A stretch of 34,384 nucleotides of DNA from Clostridia bacterium (GTDB lineage Bacteria > Bacillota > Clostridia > TANB77 > CAG-465), in assembly GCA_030524345.1 (NCBI GenBank), contig JAUNGP010000016.1:1-34384 (forward strand). Direction: 5' to 3'. Shown in pieces: positions 7,892-15,432 of this stretch. Made by a program: the position numbers and the translations under genes. The notes beneath the pieces are model-generated. The model saw only the letters and a list, made by a program, of their open reading frames with translations, ran no database searches and was not told where the DNA came from. The stretch's first letter is position 1, and every line of letters starts with the position of its first letter.

Positions 7892-9025
7892 TTATCTTTG
7901 GTTTTTATTTGTTACTTGTGTCTCTCCTATCTCTGTATAGTTATCTATATAGAATTCCTTTACTTTCCTTTTTGTAACTTGGGACATAAAGTTTGTATCA
8001 TAGTTAAATAAGTATACCCCCATCTCATTTTTTATCTTGTAAAATATTGTTGAATCCACATTTTGAAGTATTTCAACAGCAACAGAAATAACTACTTCTT
8101 TTTCTTTTGTCTCTAAATTTACTTTCCATAGAGTATTTCCATCCTCTGTATTAATATAATAAAGGTAACCATCATTGACAAACATATATTTAGAGCCATC
8201 TACCTCTTTTATATCGCCTTTATCAGATACACTTACGATATCTGCCAGTTTTTCTTCATTTGAGCCATCTTTATTAATGCAATAAACTTTATTAGAATCC
8301 TGCTTATTGACATAGTATATCTTAGATTTATCTTGTATAATATAAGATACATTAGAGTCTTTGGTAAGCTCTCTTTTATTTTCACCAGATCTATCAAAAG
8401 CAATTAATACTTTTTTTATCTTTTCATCTTTTACCACAAATACATTATTATCATCAACTAGTATTTCAGTAGCAATATCTACATCAAATTCCTTTTTTTC
8501 CTTAGTCGAAATATTAAGTGAATTTAGCTTGCCATCTAAAGTGATATAGTATATCATATCATCTTTTAGTACATACTTTAAAACATCCTTTTCTATGATT
8601 GACTCGAATTCATTTGTTTCTCTATTTAATCTATATACACCTTTTTGTTTTAATCCATAAATAAAATCCTTTGTGACAAATATATCGGAAAGTCCACTAT
8701 TTGAATAAACTACTTTTTCATCAAAGCCATCAGAATGAATACTACTCAAAGAATATACTGGATCATAAGTATATCCCTCAGTAACATAATAAATATTATA
8801 TACCTTTTGTGCCTCAAGCTCTAAGGCAGCTGTATATTTGAAATTATTTGTTTTTCTATAAACATAAAATTGAGTTAAAATATATATAATAAGAAAAGCA
8901 ACAAAGAAGAACATAAAATAAGTGATTTTGCTCCTTTTCTTTAAACTATTAGCCTTTTTCTTTTTTCTTTTTAAGTACTCTTTTCTTGTTATTTCTTCAT
9001 CAGCATTTAATTGTAATCTTTGCAT
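7892..9025 (-). CDS. Membrane-anchored beta-propeller-like protein (DUF5050-like)
   Basis: Predicted 377 aa with a very basic cytoplasmic N-terminus, one membrane helix and an extracellular part made of repeated short beta units such as DIFVTKDFIYGLKQKGVYRL, KIYYVNKQDSNKVYCIN and YLYYINTEDGNTLWKVN. This resembles DUF5050/PQQ-like propellers; no enzymatic motif is seen. An open frame extends to a TTG at 9082, but that TTG lies inside the spacer of the promoter at 9065-9093. AGGAGG sits 12 nt before the ATG at 9025, so the ATG is preferred. Function unknown. It is co-transcribed with the CNNM/CBS gene (12-nt gap), which suggests both serve the cell envelope. Confidence 0.75.
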   Translation of the reverse strand: MQRLQLNADEEITRKEYLKRKKKKANSLKKRSKITYFMFFFVAFLIIYILTQFYVYRKTNNFKYTAALELEAQKVYNIYYVTEGYTYDPVYSLSSIHSDGFDEKVVYSNSGLSDIFVTKDFIYGLKQKGVYRLNRETNEFESIIEKDVLKYVLKDDMIYYITLDGKLNSLNISTKEKKEFDVDIATEILVDDNNVFVVKDEKIKKVLIAFDRSGENKRELTKDSNVSYIIQDKSKIYYVNKQDSNKVYCINKDGSNEEKLADIVSVSDKGDIKEVDGSKYMFVNDGYLYYINTEDGNTLWKVNLETKEKEVVISVAVEILQNVDSTIFYKIKNEMGVYLFNYDTNFMSQVTKRKVKEFYIDNYTEIGETQVTNKNQR

Positions 9026-9064
9026 GAGTGTTTTAATCCTCCTCTTCTTTTGTTTTACAAGATT

Positions 9065-9095
9065 ATTATATACTAATTTCAAACGTTTGTAAACG
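9065..9095 (-). promoter_or_regulatory. Promoter of the DUF5050-like/CNNM operon with overlapping palindromes
   Basis: Minus strand TTTACA (9088-9093), 17-nt spacer, TATAAT (9065-9070). Two overlapping palindromes, CAAACGTTTG (9080-9089) and CGTTTGTAAACG (9084-9095), cover the -35 and spacer and could be an operator. The stretch also partly resembles a CcpA cre site. Confidence 0.72.
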
Positions 9096-9109
9096 ATTTA
9101 AATGCGTTT

Positions 9110-9151
9110 TCATAAAAAAAATAAATGCATTTTATCTTAACGCATTTATTT
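9110..9151 (-). terminator. Terminator after the sortase gene
   Basis: A 10-bp stem AAATAAATGC/GCATTTATTT (9142-9151 with 9119-9128), a 13-nt loop, then a run of T on the minus strand, starting 10 nt past the sortase stop. Confidence 0.75.
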
Positions 9152-9161
9152 TATATACTGA

Positions 9162-9965
9162 TTATTTTTTATCTTCTTCTAAATATAACTTTGCATGGAC
9201 CACAATTCTTCTCGTACTATCAGAAGTACATGTAGAAAGAGTAAGAATTCTATCTGGTGCTCCTACTGCTACATTAAAGTTAATTGTAGATCTTTCCTTT
9301 AAGGTATTTAAAAAATTATTATATGCTTCATCATCAGCAAAATTAGTTGTAAGATAATATGACTCTGGATCAACAATGTAAGTTGAAAATACTTTATACA
9401 CTCTATTTTTATCTTTTGTATAAATATATATGTCTACACTGTCGCCATATTTTCCTGCTTGAAGATCTTGAAGATCTGCAAACATCAAGCCAGTTTTTAT
9501 ATTATGTCCATAAATTATCGTATTTCTATCTGTAAAATCACCACTGTTTCTATAATCCATAAAAGGCCAGCCAAACCAACTATAATTTTTATCAATTGAT
9601 CTTCTAAGATAAAAATCATTATCATAAGATTGTAATATTGCATAATCTATAGCCGTGCCTTTAATTGTTATCCATCCTACAACATCGCTATTCATGCTTT
9701 CTAATTTTTCAAAATCGATTCCAAAAGTTGCTCCAATATTTTCTAAGTCACTGTTTGGTTCTACTTTTACAGTATTATTAATATTTTTTATCGTATCATT
9801 ACTTGCCTTATTTGTCTTTAAGTAGTTAAATAAAACATATCCTGAATAAGATAGAGCAAATAAACATACTATAAGTATTAAATATGCTATGATGTTTTTT
9901 ATGATTCTTCCAACTTTACCACTGTTTTTCTTTTCTTTTTTGACTTCTTCTATATTTTCACTCAT
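9162..9965 (-). CDS. srtB: Class B sortase
   Basis: Membrane-bound cysteine transpeptidase of 267 aa that attaches surface proteins to the cell wall or to each other. A membrane helix lies at about 21-47. The catalytic triad is H154 (IIYGHNIKTG), C246 (LTLSTC) and an arginine at R252/R253 (TRRIVVHAK). The sequence between H and C has the extra helix and the spacing of class B enzymes, and DVVGWITIKGT with DNDFYL and MDYRN are family hallmarks. GAGGG lies 8-9 nt before the ATG. The gene has its own promoter and terminator and no substrate gene beside it. The only obvious candidate substrate in the window is the Cna-B protein at 29320-34332, whose C-terminal signal is atypical. Confidence 0.93.
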   Translation of the reverse strand: MSENIEEVKKEKKNSGKVGRIIKNIIAYLILIVCLFALSYSGYVLFNYLKTNKASNDTIKNINNTVKVEPNSDLENIGATFGIDFEKLESMNSDVVGWITIKGTAIDYAILQSYDNDFYLRRSIDKNYSWFGWPFMDYRNSGDFTDRNTIIYGHNIKTGLMFADLQDLQAGKYGDSVDIYIYTKDKNRVYKVFSTYIVDPESYYLTTNFADDEAYNNFLNTLKERSTINFNVAVGAPDRILTLSTCTSDSTRRIVVHAKLYLEEDKK

Positions 9966-10003
9966 CTGTAAATTCCCTCTTTATCATCAAATTTATATTA
10001 TAT

Positions 10004-10032
10004 ATTATATCTCAAATCAAAAATCAATACAA
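10004..10032 (-). promoter_or_regulatory. Probable sortase promoter
   Basis: Minus strand TTGTAT (10027-10032), 17-nt spacer, TATAAT (10004-10009), about 40 nt before the srtB ATG. A second TATAAT 8 nt further on is possible with a poorer spacing. Confidence 0.6.
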
Positions 10033-10085
10033 TATATTTTATTACTTTTTCTTCAAGATCAATTTAAAACGATTTTCTATTTATA

Positions 10086-10120
10086 TTATGTAAAATCAAA
10101 GCCTCATGTTTTTTACATAA
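10086..10120 (-). terminator. Possible weak terminator after the HD-hydrolase gene
   Basis: A perfect 10-bp inverted repeat TTATGTAAAA/TTTTACATAA around a 15-nt loop, 35 nt past the HD-protein stop. The stem is AT-rich and the following sequence (TATAAATAG) is not a clean T-run, so this is tentative. Confidence 0.35.
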
Positions 10121-10154
10121 AAGTCTAATAACAAACTAATTACTAAGGATTTTC

Positions 10155-10709
10155 TTATTCTATTGTAAAACTTCTCATAGCAAGTATTGTCTCCTCAATT
10201 AATTTATCTAGATCCCATCCAAGCATATCAGCGCCTTTTTGAATCACTTCTCTAGAACATCCAGCTGCAAACTTTTTATCTTTAAATTTTTTCTTCACAG
10301 ATTTTAGTTCCAAATCCATAACACTTTTAGATGGTCTCATAATGGCAACTGCTCCAATTAATCCAGTTAATTCATCTGTTGCATATAGTACTTTTTCCAT
10401 GATATGTTCAGGTTTTATATTAACAGTCAATTCGTATCCATGACTAGCTGTTGCATGTATCAGTCTTTCGTCAAGATTTCTCTTTTTCATTATTTCTTGA
10501 GATTTTATACAATGCTCACTGGGATATCTCTCATAATCTAAATCATGTAAAAGTCCTACTATACCCCAAAATTCTGTTTCATCTGCAAAACCTAGTTTCT
10601 GACTAAAATATCTCATTACTCCCTCAACGGTCAAAGCATGTTTTAGATGAAATGGTTCACGATTATATTCTTTTAAAAGATCAAATGCTTCCTCTCTTGA
10701 AATATTCAT
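10155..10709 (-). CDS. HD-superfamily hydrolase
   Basis: 184 aa. The HD metal-binding pair is at H55-D56 (VGLLHDLDYERYP), with an upstream H24 (HLKHALTVEG) and downstream H66 and H89 (ATASHGYE), and a D at 112 (YATDELTGL). This is the pattern of small stand-alone HD phosphohydrolases (COG2316-like). Substrate unknown. AAGGAG lies before the ATG. It is a single-gene unit with its own promoter at 10735-10763, just downstream of the kinase-gene terminator. Confidence 0.85.
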   Translation of the reverse strand: MNISREEAFDLLKEYNREPFHLKHALTVEGVMRYFSQKLGFADETEFWGIVGLLHDLDYERYPSEHCIKSQEIMKKRNLDERLIHATASHGYELTVNIKPEHIMEKVLYATDELTGLIGAVAIMRPSKSVMDLELKSVKKKFKDKKFAAGCSREVIQKGADMLGWDLDKLIEETILAMRSFTIE

Positions 10710-10734
10710 CTATTCTTTCACTCCTTTTCTCACT

Positions 10735-10763
10735 ATTTTAACATATATTTTTATAAAACACAA
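10735..10763 (-). promoter_or_regulatory. Probable promoter of the HD-hydrolase gene
   Basis: Minus strand TTGTGT (10758-10763), 17-nt spacer ending TGT (extended -10), TAAAAT (10735-10740). It abuts the kinase-gene terminator stem. Confidence 0.55.
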
Positions 10764-10794
10764 CAAAGCAGATTCAAAATATCGAATCTGCTTT
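10758..10794 (-). terminator. Terminator after the kinase gene
   Basis: An 11-bp perfect stem AAAGCAGATTC/GAATCTGCTTT (10784-10794 with 10765-10775), 8-nt loop, then TTGTGTTTT on the minus strand, 10 nt past the kinase stop. The T-run is interrupted. Confidence 0.65.
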
Positions 10795-10804
10795 ATTGTA
10801 TATT

Positions 10805-12574
10805 TTAAGCACCAAACCTATATAATGTATTTTCACTTAAAATGTCAAAACCACCATTTCTAAATCTTAATACTGACTCTTCATTTACCACATGACACTC
10901 AAAGTTTTTAACTCTATTTTGTGCATAATTGATTCCAACGATTTTTTCAGAAGATGGTGAAAAGATGGTGTTATTGGCAAAACAAATGTTATTTAGAGAA
11001 GTAGCACTATATCGATAAATGGTACTATCAAATATTACTTCGCCTTTAGGAGATATTACAACTGTTCTGTGTCCCCCATTTCTAGTTTCATAAATAAAAA
11101 GCCAATTTTTGGTGACATCATCATACTTGATGGCATACTCAGTAATTTTATCATTGTAATTTAAGAATATACTATAGTTTTTAGAAGTGATTAGCATTTT
11201 CTTATCATACAAAAGAATTGCCAAATAATCTTTACTATTTGCAGCAAATATAGTGTTTACATATACTGGAAGTAAAGGCTCATAAAAGTTTCCTGTAGGC
11301 TTGATTTCACTTCTACAAAGTTTTAAAGTTTCATCAATATAATAAATAAACTTATCCACAATGTAGACAGACGACTTATATGTTTTATAAATCTTAAACA
11401 TAAAATTTTTGGTACTGGCATGATATACCAAAATCTCGCTGTCATATACTTCAAAAGCATACTTACCATCCTCAGAAAATTCCACCCTATACTCATTAGA
11501 TGCCTTCCAAGTATTGCCACTCTTTAAATGAACAAAGTTAAAATTGTTACTTAAATACTTACTAAAGTCAAAGAAGTAATTCACCTCTTTTGCTGTAAAT
11601 ATCGTTTTAATACTAAGTCCCTTGGCAACATTATTCTGAACAATACTAGGCATAACACTTACCTTAGCATTTTCATTGCAAATAGGACAATCTGAGTACT
11701 TAGAATAGTAGTACATTTGATGCTTATCACAAAACTTCATATGACTCAAAAGCTCTTCAAGTTCATTTGTAATGTACTTTCTTTCTCCTTTTTCGAAAAT
11801 AGCTAAAAAACTATCTAACAATTTTGGAGACATCCAAGCCCATGATTCAATCATTGGTGGAATCTTGATCTCATATTTTCCTAGTACAGAGATGTGTTTT
11901 TCAATTCTTGTTTTTGTATCCATATCTGGATCTTTTTCATAAGTTCCATTAAATGGATGAATGCGAGTTAAAAGTTTAAAGCAAAGAATTGCAAATGCAA
12001 ACATATCGGTTTTCTCATTTAATTCTACTCTGATCAAGTTTTTTCCCTTGTATTGATATGCATTAGGATCAGTATAAATTTCTGTGTACGCATCGGCCGG
12101 CAGTGCATCAATGCCAAAGCTATCGGTGTCAATATAGTACAAATCTTTTCCCTTCAACAAAACATTTTGTTCGTTGATATCACCAATACACTTTCCTTCC
12201 TTATGAATTCTTTCCATTTTTTTAGAATAATCAAGAAGAATTTCTAGTACATCCTTGTTTGTAAAGCCGGTAAGCTTAATGTACTTCTTTTTAGCTAATG
12301 TACCAATTGGAGATGCATTTTCCACTTTTTTTAAAGTGTAGCCTGCAAATTTGTTTGCAACTCTTACATCCTCTATTGGCGATACTACAAAAGGCATTTT
12401 GGTCGCTTTCAGCCATGCTAAAACTTTTTGTTCCTTCAAGTCAAGCATGACATGATCTTTAAAAATTTTCATAAGAGTTTTAGAATCAAATTCAAAAATC
12501 TTAGCTTCTCCGCCTTCTGCCATTAAATGATAAGTTCCATTTTCCAGTTCAGATTTTCTAATTTTAATTCCCAT
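10805..12574 (-). CDS. Ser/Thr protein kinase-like protein with zinc ribbon (TerY-P triad kinase)
   Basis: 589 aa. The N-terminal protein kinase fold has EGGEAKIFEF as the ATP loop, a lysine in LMKIF (about 36), catalytic GDINEQN (131-137, in place of HRDxxxxN) and DTDSFG (149-154, in place of DFG). It resembles the divergent YegI/TerY-associated kinases. Next comes a small zinc ribbon with C282, H285, C296 and C299 (FCDKH...DCPIC), then about 280 residues of beta-rich repeats without a clear family. The ATG at 12574 has AGGAGG 7 nt upstream. An ATG seven codons earlier overlaps the phosphatase stop and has no ribosome site. It lies directly behind the PP2C gene and behind the vWA gene, the gene set described for TerY-phosphorylation triads. 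Confidence 0.85.
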   Translation of the reverse strand: MGIKIRKSELENGTYHLMAEGGEAKIFEFDSKTLMKIFKDHVMLDLKEQKVLAWLKATKMPFVVSPIEDVRVANKFAGYTLKKVENASPIGTLAKKKYIKLTGFTNKDVLEILLDYSKKMERIHKEGKCIGDINEQNVLLKGKDLYYIDTDSFGIDALPADAYTEIYTDPNAYQYKGKNLIRVELNEKTDMFAFAILCFKLLTRIHPFNGTYEKDPDMDTKTRIEKHISVLGKYEIKIPPMIESWAWMSPKLLDSFLAIFEKGERKYITNELEELLSHMKFCDKHQMYYYSKYSDCPICNENAKVSVMPSIVQNNVAKGLSIKTIFTAKEVNYFFDFSKYLSNNFNFVHLKSGNTWKASNEYRVEFSEDGKYAFEVYDSEILVYHASTKNFMFKIYKTYKSSVYIVDKFIYYIDETLKLCRSEIKPTGNFYEPLLPVYVNTIFAANSKDYLAILLYDKKMLITSKNYSIFLNYNDKITEYAIKYDDVTKNWLFIYETRNGGHRTVVISPKGEVIFDSTIYRYSATSLNNICFANNTIFSPSSEKIVGINYAQNRVKNFECHVVNEESVLRFRNGGFDILSENTLYRFGA

Positions 12575-12585
12575 ATTCTTTCCTC

Positions 12586-13287
12586 CTAATAACAAATCGT
12601 AATATCATCTTTGATACTGTCATAGTTTCTTGCAATTTGAACTCGTATTCTTCCTGCTTTATCATTTAATAAGTTTTCATCTAACTTTGATTTAACAGGA
12701 AATCCTAAATCCAAAAGATACCTTAGTCCATCACTTGCGATTCCAACATTTTCATACTCCTCCTTAGAAAATTCTTTTGTTTTAAAAGAAACTCCCTCAG
12801 AATAAAGCTTAGATGAAATATAATTATACACATAATATTTTGGACATCCCTCATTACACTCGGATTCAAGAGAAATATACTCAAGCTCATCTTCAGCTTC
12901 GCTTACATTCTTTTTTCTAGTAATAATGTATCCATCACCACAGTACTTCACAACAAATTTTTCTTCAAGTTCATATACAATCAGAATTGTAAAGCAAAAG
13001 TTCTGTGAGATAAAACTTTTATCTGTTGCAAGCGAAATCAATTTGTCAAATATTAAATTGACGCACGTTTCAAGTAGCTCTGGGTTATTTCTTATATCCT
13101 TTGGTAGTCTTTCAAACAATTGTGAAAAGAGCTTAACACCTACCTCAGATTTTAACCACTCTCCATTTTCATCTTTAGAGCATCCATCAAGCACCATCTT
13201 AATATTGTCTACTGCCAAGAAGTAGTCTTGATTGGCAATATCTTCAAAAACATGTAACGATCCCATTTTATTAATCAAAACTGACAT
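12586..13287 (-). CDS. PP2C-like protein phosphatase (TerY-P triad)
   Basis: 233 aa. It shows the PP2C/PPM motifs in order: NQD (19-21), VLDG (32-35), CGDGY (116-120), ASDGLRY (184-190) and DDIT (227-230), supplying the metal-binding aspartates. It should remove phosphate from Ser/Thr, presumably opposing the kinase encoded 11 nt downstream. AAGGAGG lies 6 nt before the ATG. A strong terminator hairpin separates it from the vWA gene and no promoter is visible in that gap. Its expression therefore probably depends on read-through. Confidence 0.85.
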   Translation of the reverse strand: MSVLINKMGSLHVFEDIANQDYFLAVDNIKMVLDGCSKDENGEWLKSEVGVKLFSQLFERLPKDIRNNPELLETCVNLIFDKLISLATDKSFISQNFCFTILIVYELEEKFVVKYCGDGYIITRKKNVSEAEDELEYISLESECNEGCPKYYVYNYISSKLYSEGVSFKTKEFSKEEYENVGIASDGLRYLLDLGFPVKSKLDENLLNDKAGRIRVQIARNYDSIKDDITICY

Positions 13288-13303
13288 AGATTTCCTCCTT
13301 AAT

Positions 13304-13335
13304 CAAAAAAGGGGATGGCTAATTTAACCATCCCC
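13304..13335 (-). terminator. Intra-operon terminator between vWA and PP2C genes
   Basis: A GC-rich 8-bp stem GGGGATGG/CCATCCCC (13328-13335 with 13311-13318), 9-nt loop, then TTTTTT on the minus strand. It falls 20 nt after the vWA stop and 17 nt before the PP2C ATG. Confidence 0.85.
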
Positions 13336-13355
13336 AAATAGTAATTATTGTTTTG

Positions 13356-14048
13356 TTATACCTGGAAAAATGCTCCAGCAGATGGATTAACTGCATTCTT
13401 ACTTGCAGAGATAGCAGATTTTGAAACAATATCAAAAATATTTCTCAAAGTCTTCTCATCAGCCTTGTCATATTCCAATACATTCCTAAATCCCAGATCC
13501 GTTCCAATACCGCATGCATTTGCACCAAAGCCGATATATGCTGTAATGATTTCTTTCTGGTTCAGATACTCAATAGCACGTCTTGCATCACTTGCAGAAA
13601 GATTGGAATGCTCATCGTTGCCATCAGTAATGATAACAAAGATTCCTTTTGTAGAAATTCCATTCTTTTTCAACTCATCAATGTAACCATCTTTTTGATC
13701 AGTTACCAGGGACACCTGTGCACCTACGATTGCATCATAAAGTGCAGTTCCGCCGCTAGAATGATAACTGGAATCAACATCTTTTACCATCTTGTATCCG
13801 GAACGGCTTACATTATGGTCAAATTTTGTTAAACTGATCAAGAATTCATCTTCACTTTTACTGTGAATAATAGCATCCTTTACTGTTTCGATGCAGCCGG
13901 GCATAACACTGTCATAATTCCACATTGATCCGGACTTGTCGACATACAGAGCAAGTACCGTCTGACGTTCACTTTCGAGTTCATCGATCTGAACATTCTT
14001 GCCAAGATCATAATCGTCTCCACCAAAAATAGTTGTAATTTTACTCAT
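13356..14048 (-). CDS. TerY-like vWA-domain protein
   Basis: 230 aa, essentially one von Willebrand factor A domain. The MIDAS metal site is complete: DKSGSM (37-42), the threonine in SGGTALYDA, and ITDGND. TerY-like proteins are thought to act as cytoplasmic scaffolds in stress and phosphorylation complexes with a kinase and a PP2C. Both partners lie directly downstream here. The gene and its upstream neighbour look clearly more G+C-rich, with CTG, CAG and GGC codons, than the flanking genes, which suggests acquisition as a pair. AAGGAG precedes the ATG. The gap to the isochorismatase-like gene is 30 nt, and a strong terminator follows. Confidence 0.88.
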   Translation of the reverse strand: MSKITTIFGGDDYDLGKNVQIDELESERQTVLALYVDKSGSMWNYDSVMPGCIETVKDAIIHSKSEDEFLISLTKFDHNVSRSGYKMVKDVDSSYHSSGGTALYDAIVGAQVSLVTDQKDGYIDELKKNGISTKGIFVIITDGNDEHSNLSASDARRAIEYLNQKEIITAYIGFGANACGIGTDLGFRNVLEYDKADEKTLRNIFDIVSKSAISASKNAVNPSAGAFFQV

Positions 14049-14078
14049 AATGTTTCTCCTTTCATTTTGTAGACCAGT

Positions 14079-15092
14079 TTAAAGCTGCAAATCGGTAGAC
14101 TTAACCAAGTTGATATTGTACTGCTTCTGAAGTCTCAAAAGTTCGGCTTCAGTCTGTGCCTCAGTACCCGGAATACAAGAACAGCAGTCAATCAAGAAAT
14201 AGACTTTGCTTGTAATCTCAGGCCTATCAGAATAAACCTCAAGAAACTGTTTCAAAGATTCCAGTACACAGTGAGACTTTGCCTCACCAGCAACCAAAAT
14301 TCTGTCATATTCTGCGATCTTATTGGTTGCAGTAGTGTTGACCTTAGAGGTACCACCTCTGGAATATTCTTCTTTGAAGATACCATACATTTCAGAATAA
14401 GGACTCTGACCTTTCTGAATACTTAATGCACGGTTTCTTCTTGCCGCCTCATGGAAATAGATCATCTTAACCAGCTCCTGTTCGGGAAGCCAGCCCTTTG
14501 TAAACTCCAGACAATGCTGTGTCCAAATTGTAAGTTTCTGCTTACTGGTATTATCCAGCCCTTCCAGATATTCCTTGAAGATTCGAGGATACATCGTAGG
14601 AGTGTATTCACCAGCATCAGAAGCTTCCTTGGTAATCATCGTGTACGGCTTCACATATTCACCATTTTTATCTTTCCAGCAGCATGCGGAAAAAACATGG
14701 AACAGTGAATGTGTATCCAAGGAGATCATAAATCTTGTGATCTTATCCAAATTGTTGTAAGCAAATCTTAACAGACGTTTAAAGTCTTCGGCAGCTCCAG
14801 GGACTGCGAGTGTACCGTTATCCTCAAAATCAAACTGCGGATCAATGATCAAGAACAAAGTCTTGACAATGTCATTTTCGGAAGGCTCAAGATCCTCAGA
14901 AAGTCCCATATCCAGGATATCCTGATATCCAAGCTCCTTTTCTGACTCAAGCATACTGATCAGCTCAGATACTTCTTTTTTAGGATACTTAACAGCCAGG
15001 TCACTCAGTCTCTTCATATACCACTGCTTGTCGGACAGGCCGATACGATCTTCACATACAATACTCTCATAGGGTGTTTTCAGTTTTGTCAT
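14079..15092 (-). CDS. Isochorismatase/nicotinamidase-family cysteine hydrolase
   Basis: 337 aa, longer than the usual 180-210 because of an N-terminal helical extension (about 1-75) and insertions. The family core is visible: catalytic D84 in IIDPQFDF, metal-site LDTH (125-128), WTQHC (190-194) and the nucleophile C275 in VAGEAKSHCV. Relatives hydrolyse nicotinamide, pyrazinamide or isochorismate; the substrate here is unknown. It is the first gene of the vWA/PP2C/kinase operon, shares the raised G+C of the vWA gene, and has AGGAGG before the ATG. Transcription starts about 335 nt upstream at a consensus promoter. Confidence 0.87.
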   Translation of the reverse strand: MTKLKTPYESIVCEDRIGLSDKQWYMKRLSDLAVKYPKKEVSELISMLESEKELGYQDILDMGLSEDLEPSENDIVKTLFLIIDPQFDFEDNGTLAVPGAAEDFKRLLRFAYNNLDKITRFMISLDTHSLFHVFSACCWKDKNGEYVKPYTMITKEASDAGEYTPTMYPRIFKEYLEGLDNTSKQKLTIWTQHCLEFTKGWLPEQELVKMIYFHEAARRNRALSIQKGQSPYSEMYGIFKEEYSRGGTSKVNTTATNKIAEYDRILVAGEAKSHCVLESLKQFLEVYSDRPEITSKVYFLIDCCSCIPGTEAQTEAELLRLQKQYNINLVKSTDLQL

Positions 15093-15150
15093 AGTTTTTT
15101 CCTCCTATTTTATAAATTGATTGGTTTAACTTGTTAACAAACAACTTGAT

Positions 15151-15179
15151 TTGTTTTTTTCTCTAAAAAGTGTTATAAT
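15151..15179 (+). promoter_or_regulatory. Plus-strand promoter inside the operon leader
   Basis: TTGTTT (15151-15156), 17-nt spacer, TATAAT (15174-15179) preceded by TGT (extended -10). It faces away from the isochorismatase gene and has a terminator 70 nt downstream. Confidence 0.6.
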
Positions 15180-15185
15180 ATAATA

Positions 15186-15293
15186 ACAGTATTTTTAGAT
15201 AAAGAATTGAAAGCGCCAACTTAATTTTCTTTAAAACTAAAATCTGTAGGATATAAAGTAATTAGCTAAGCTATTTATTTTATATCTTTTTTT
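15186..15293 (+). ncRNA. Candidate antisense RNA (about 108 nt)
   Basis: A plausible transcription unit on the plus strand: the extended -10 promoter at 15151-15179, about 108 nt without a coding frame, then an intrinsic terminator (15250-15293). It is fully complementary to the middle of the leader of the isochorismatase-vWA-PP2C-kinase mRNA, so it could base-pair with or interfere with that transcript. It matches no RNA family I recognise. Confidence 0.45.
15250..15293 (+). terminator. Plus-strand intrinsic terminator in the operon leader
   Basis: Near-perfect hairpin starting GATATAAA (15250-15257) and closing TTTATATC (15279-15286), with one T-T mismatch and one wobble over about 16 pairs, followed by seven T on the plus strand. 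On the minus strand no T-run follows, so it acts on plus-strand transcripts only. Confidence 0.75.
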
Positions 15294-15338
15294 GTTTGCA
15301 TATTTTCTACATAAACTACTTTGTTAAAACATTTAATA

Positions 15339-15360
15339 CTATACCATATGATTTCCTCCC
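15339..15360 (-). other. Two-codon mini-ORF with strong ribosome site in the leader
   Basis: GGGAGG (15355-15360) stands 7 nt before ATG GTA TAG (15339-15347). An 8-bp stem-loop (15365-15384) ends just upstream of it. It may be a ribosome-loading site for leader control or a remnant of a lost gene. Confidence 0.4.
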
Positions 15361-15432
15361 TTCATCCTAATTTCTTAATTAGGAGATTCACAAACCAAAT
15401 TTTTTGTTTGTTATTATCTTTTTGTTAATAAC

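Larger units (their letters stand above)
15093..15427 (-). promoter_or_regulatory. Long structured 5' leader of the isochorismatase-vWA operon
   Basis: About 335 nt of untranslated leader between the promoter at 15433-15461 and the ATG at 15092. From its 5' end it holds an AC-rich hairpin (ACAAAC/GTTTGT near 15391-15412), an 8-bp stem-loop (15365-15384) directly before a strong ribosome site, and a two-codon open frame. An AT-rich 18-bp near-perfect stem follows (15250-15286). No known riboswitch consensus was recognised. Confidence 0.55.

Noticed and set aside
8997-9082. TTG at 9082 as start of the propeller-like protein
   Set aside because: It lies inside the promoter spacer, upstream of the predicted transcription start. 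The ATG at 9025 has AGGAGG upstream.
15093-15427. Known riboswitch (c-di-GMP, SAM, preQ1, fluoride, guanidine, ZTP, Mn) in the long leader
   Set aside because: None of the conserved core sequences I know was found; only hairpins, a mini-ORF and the antisense unit are visible.
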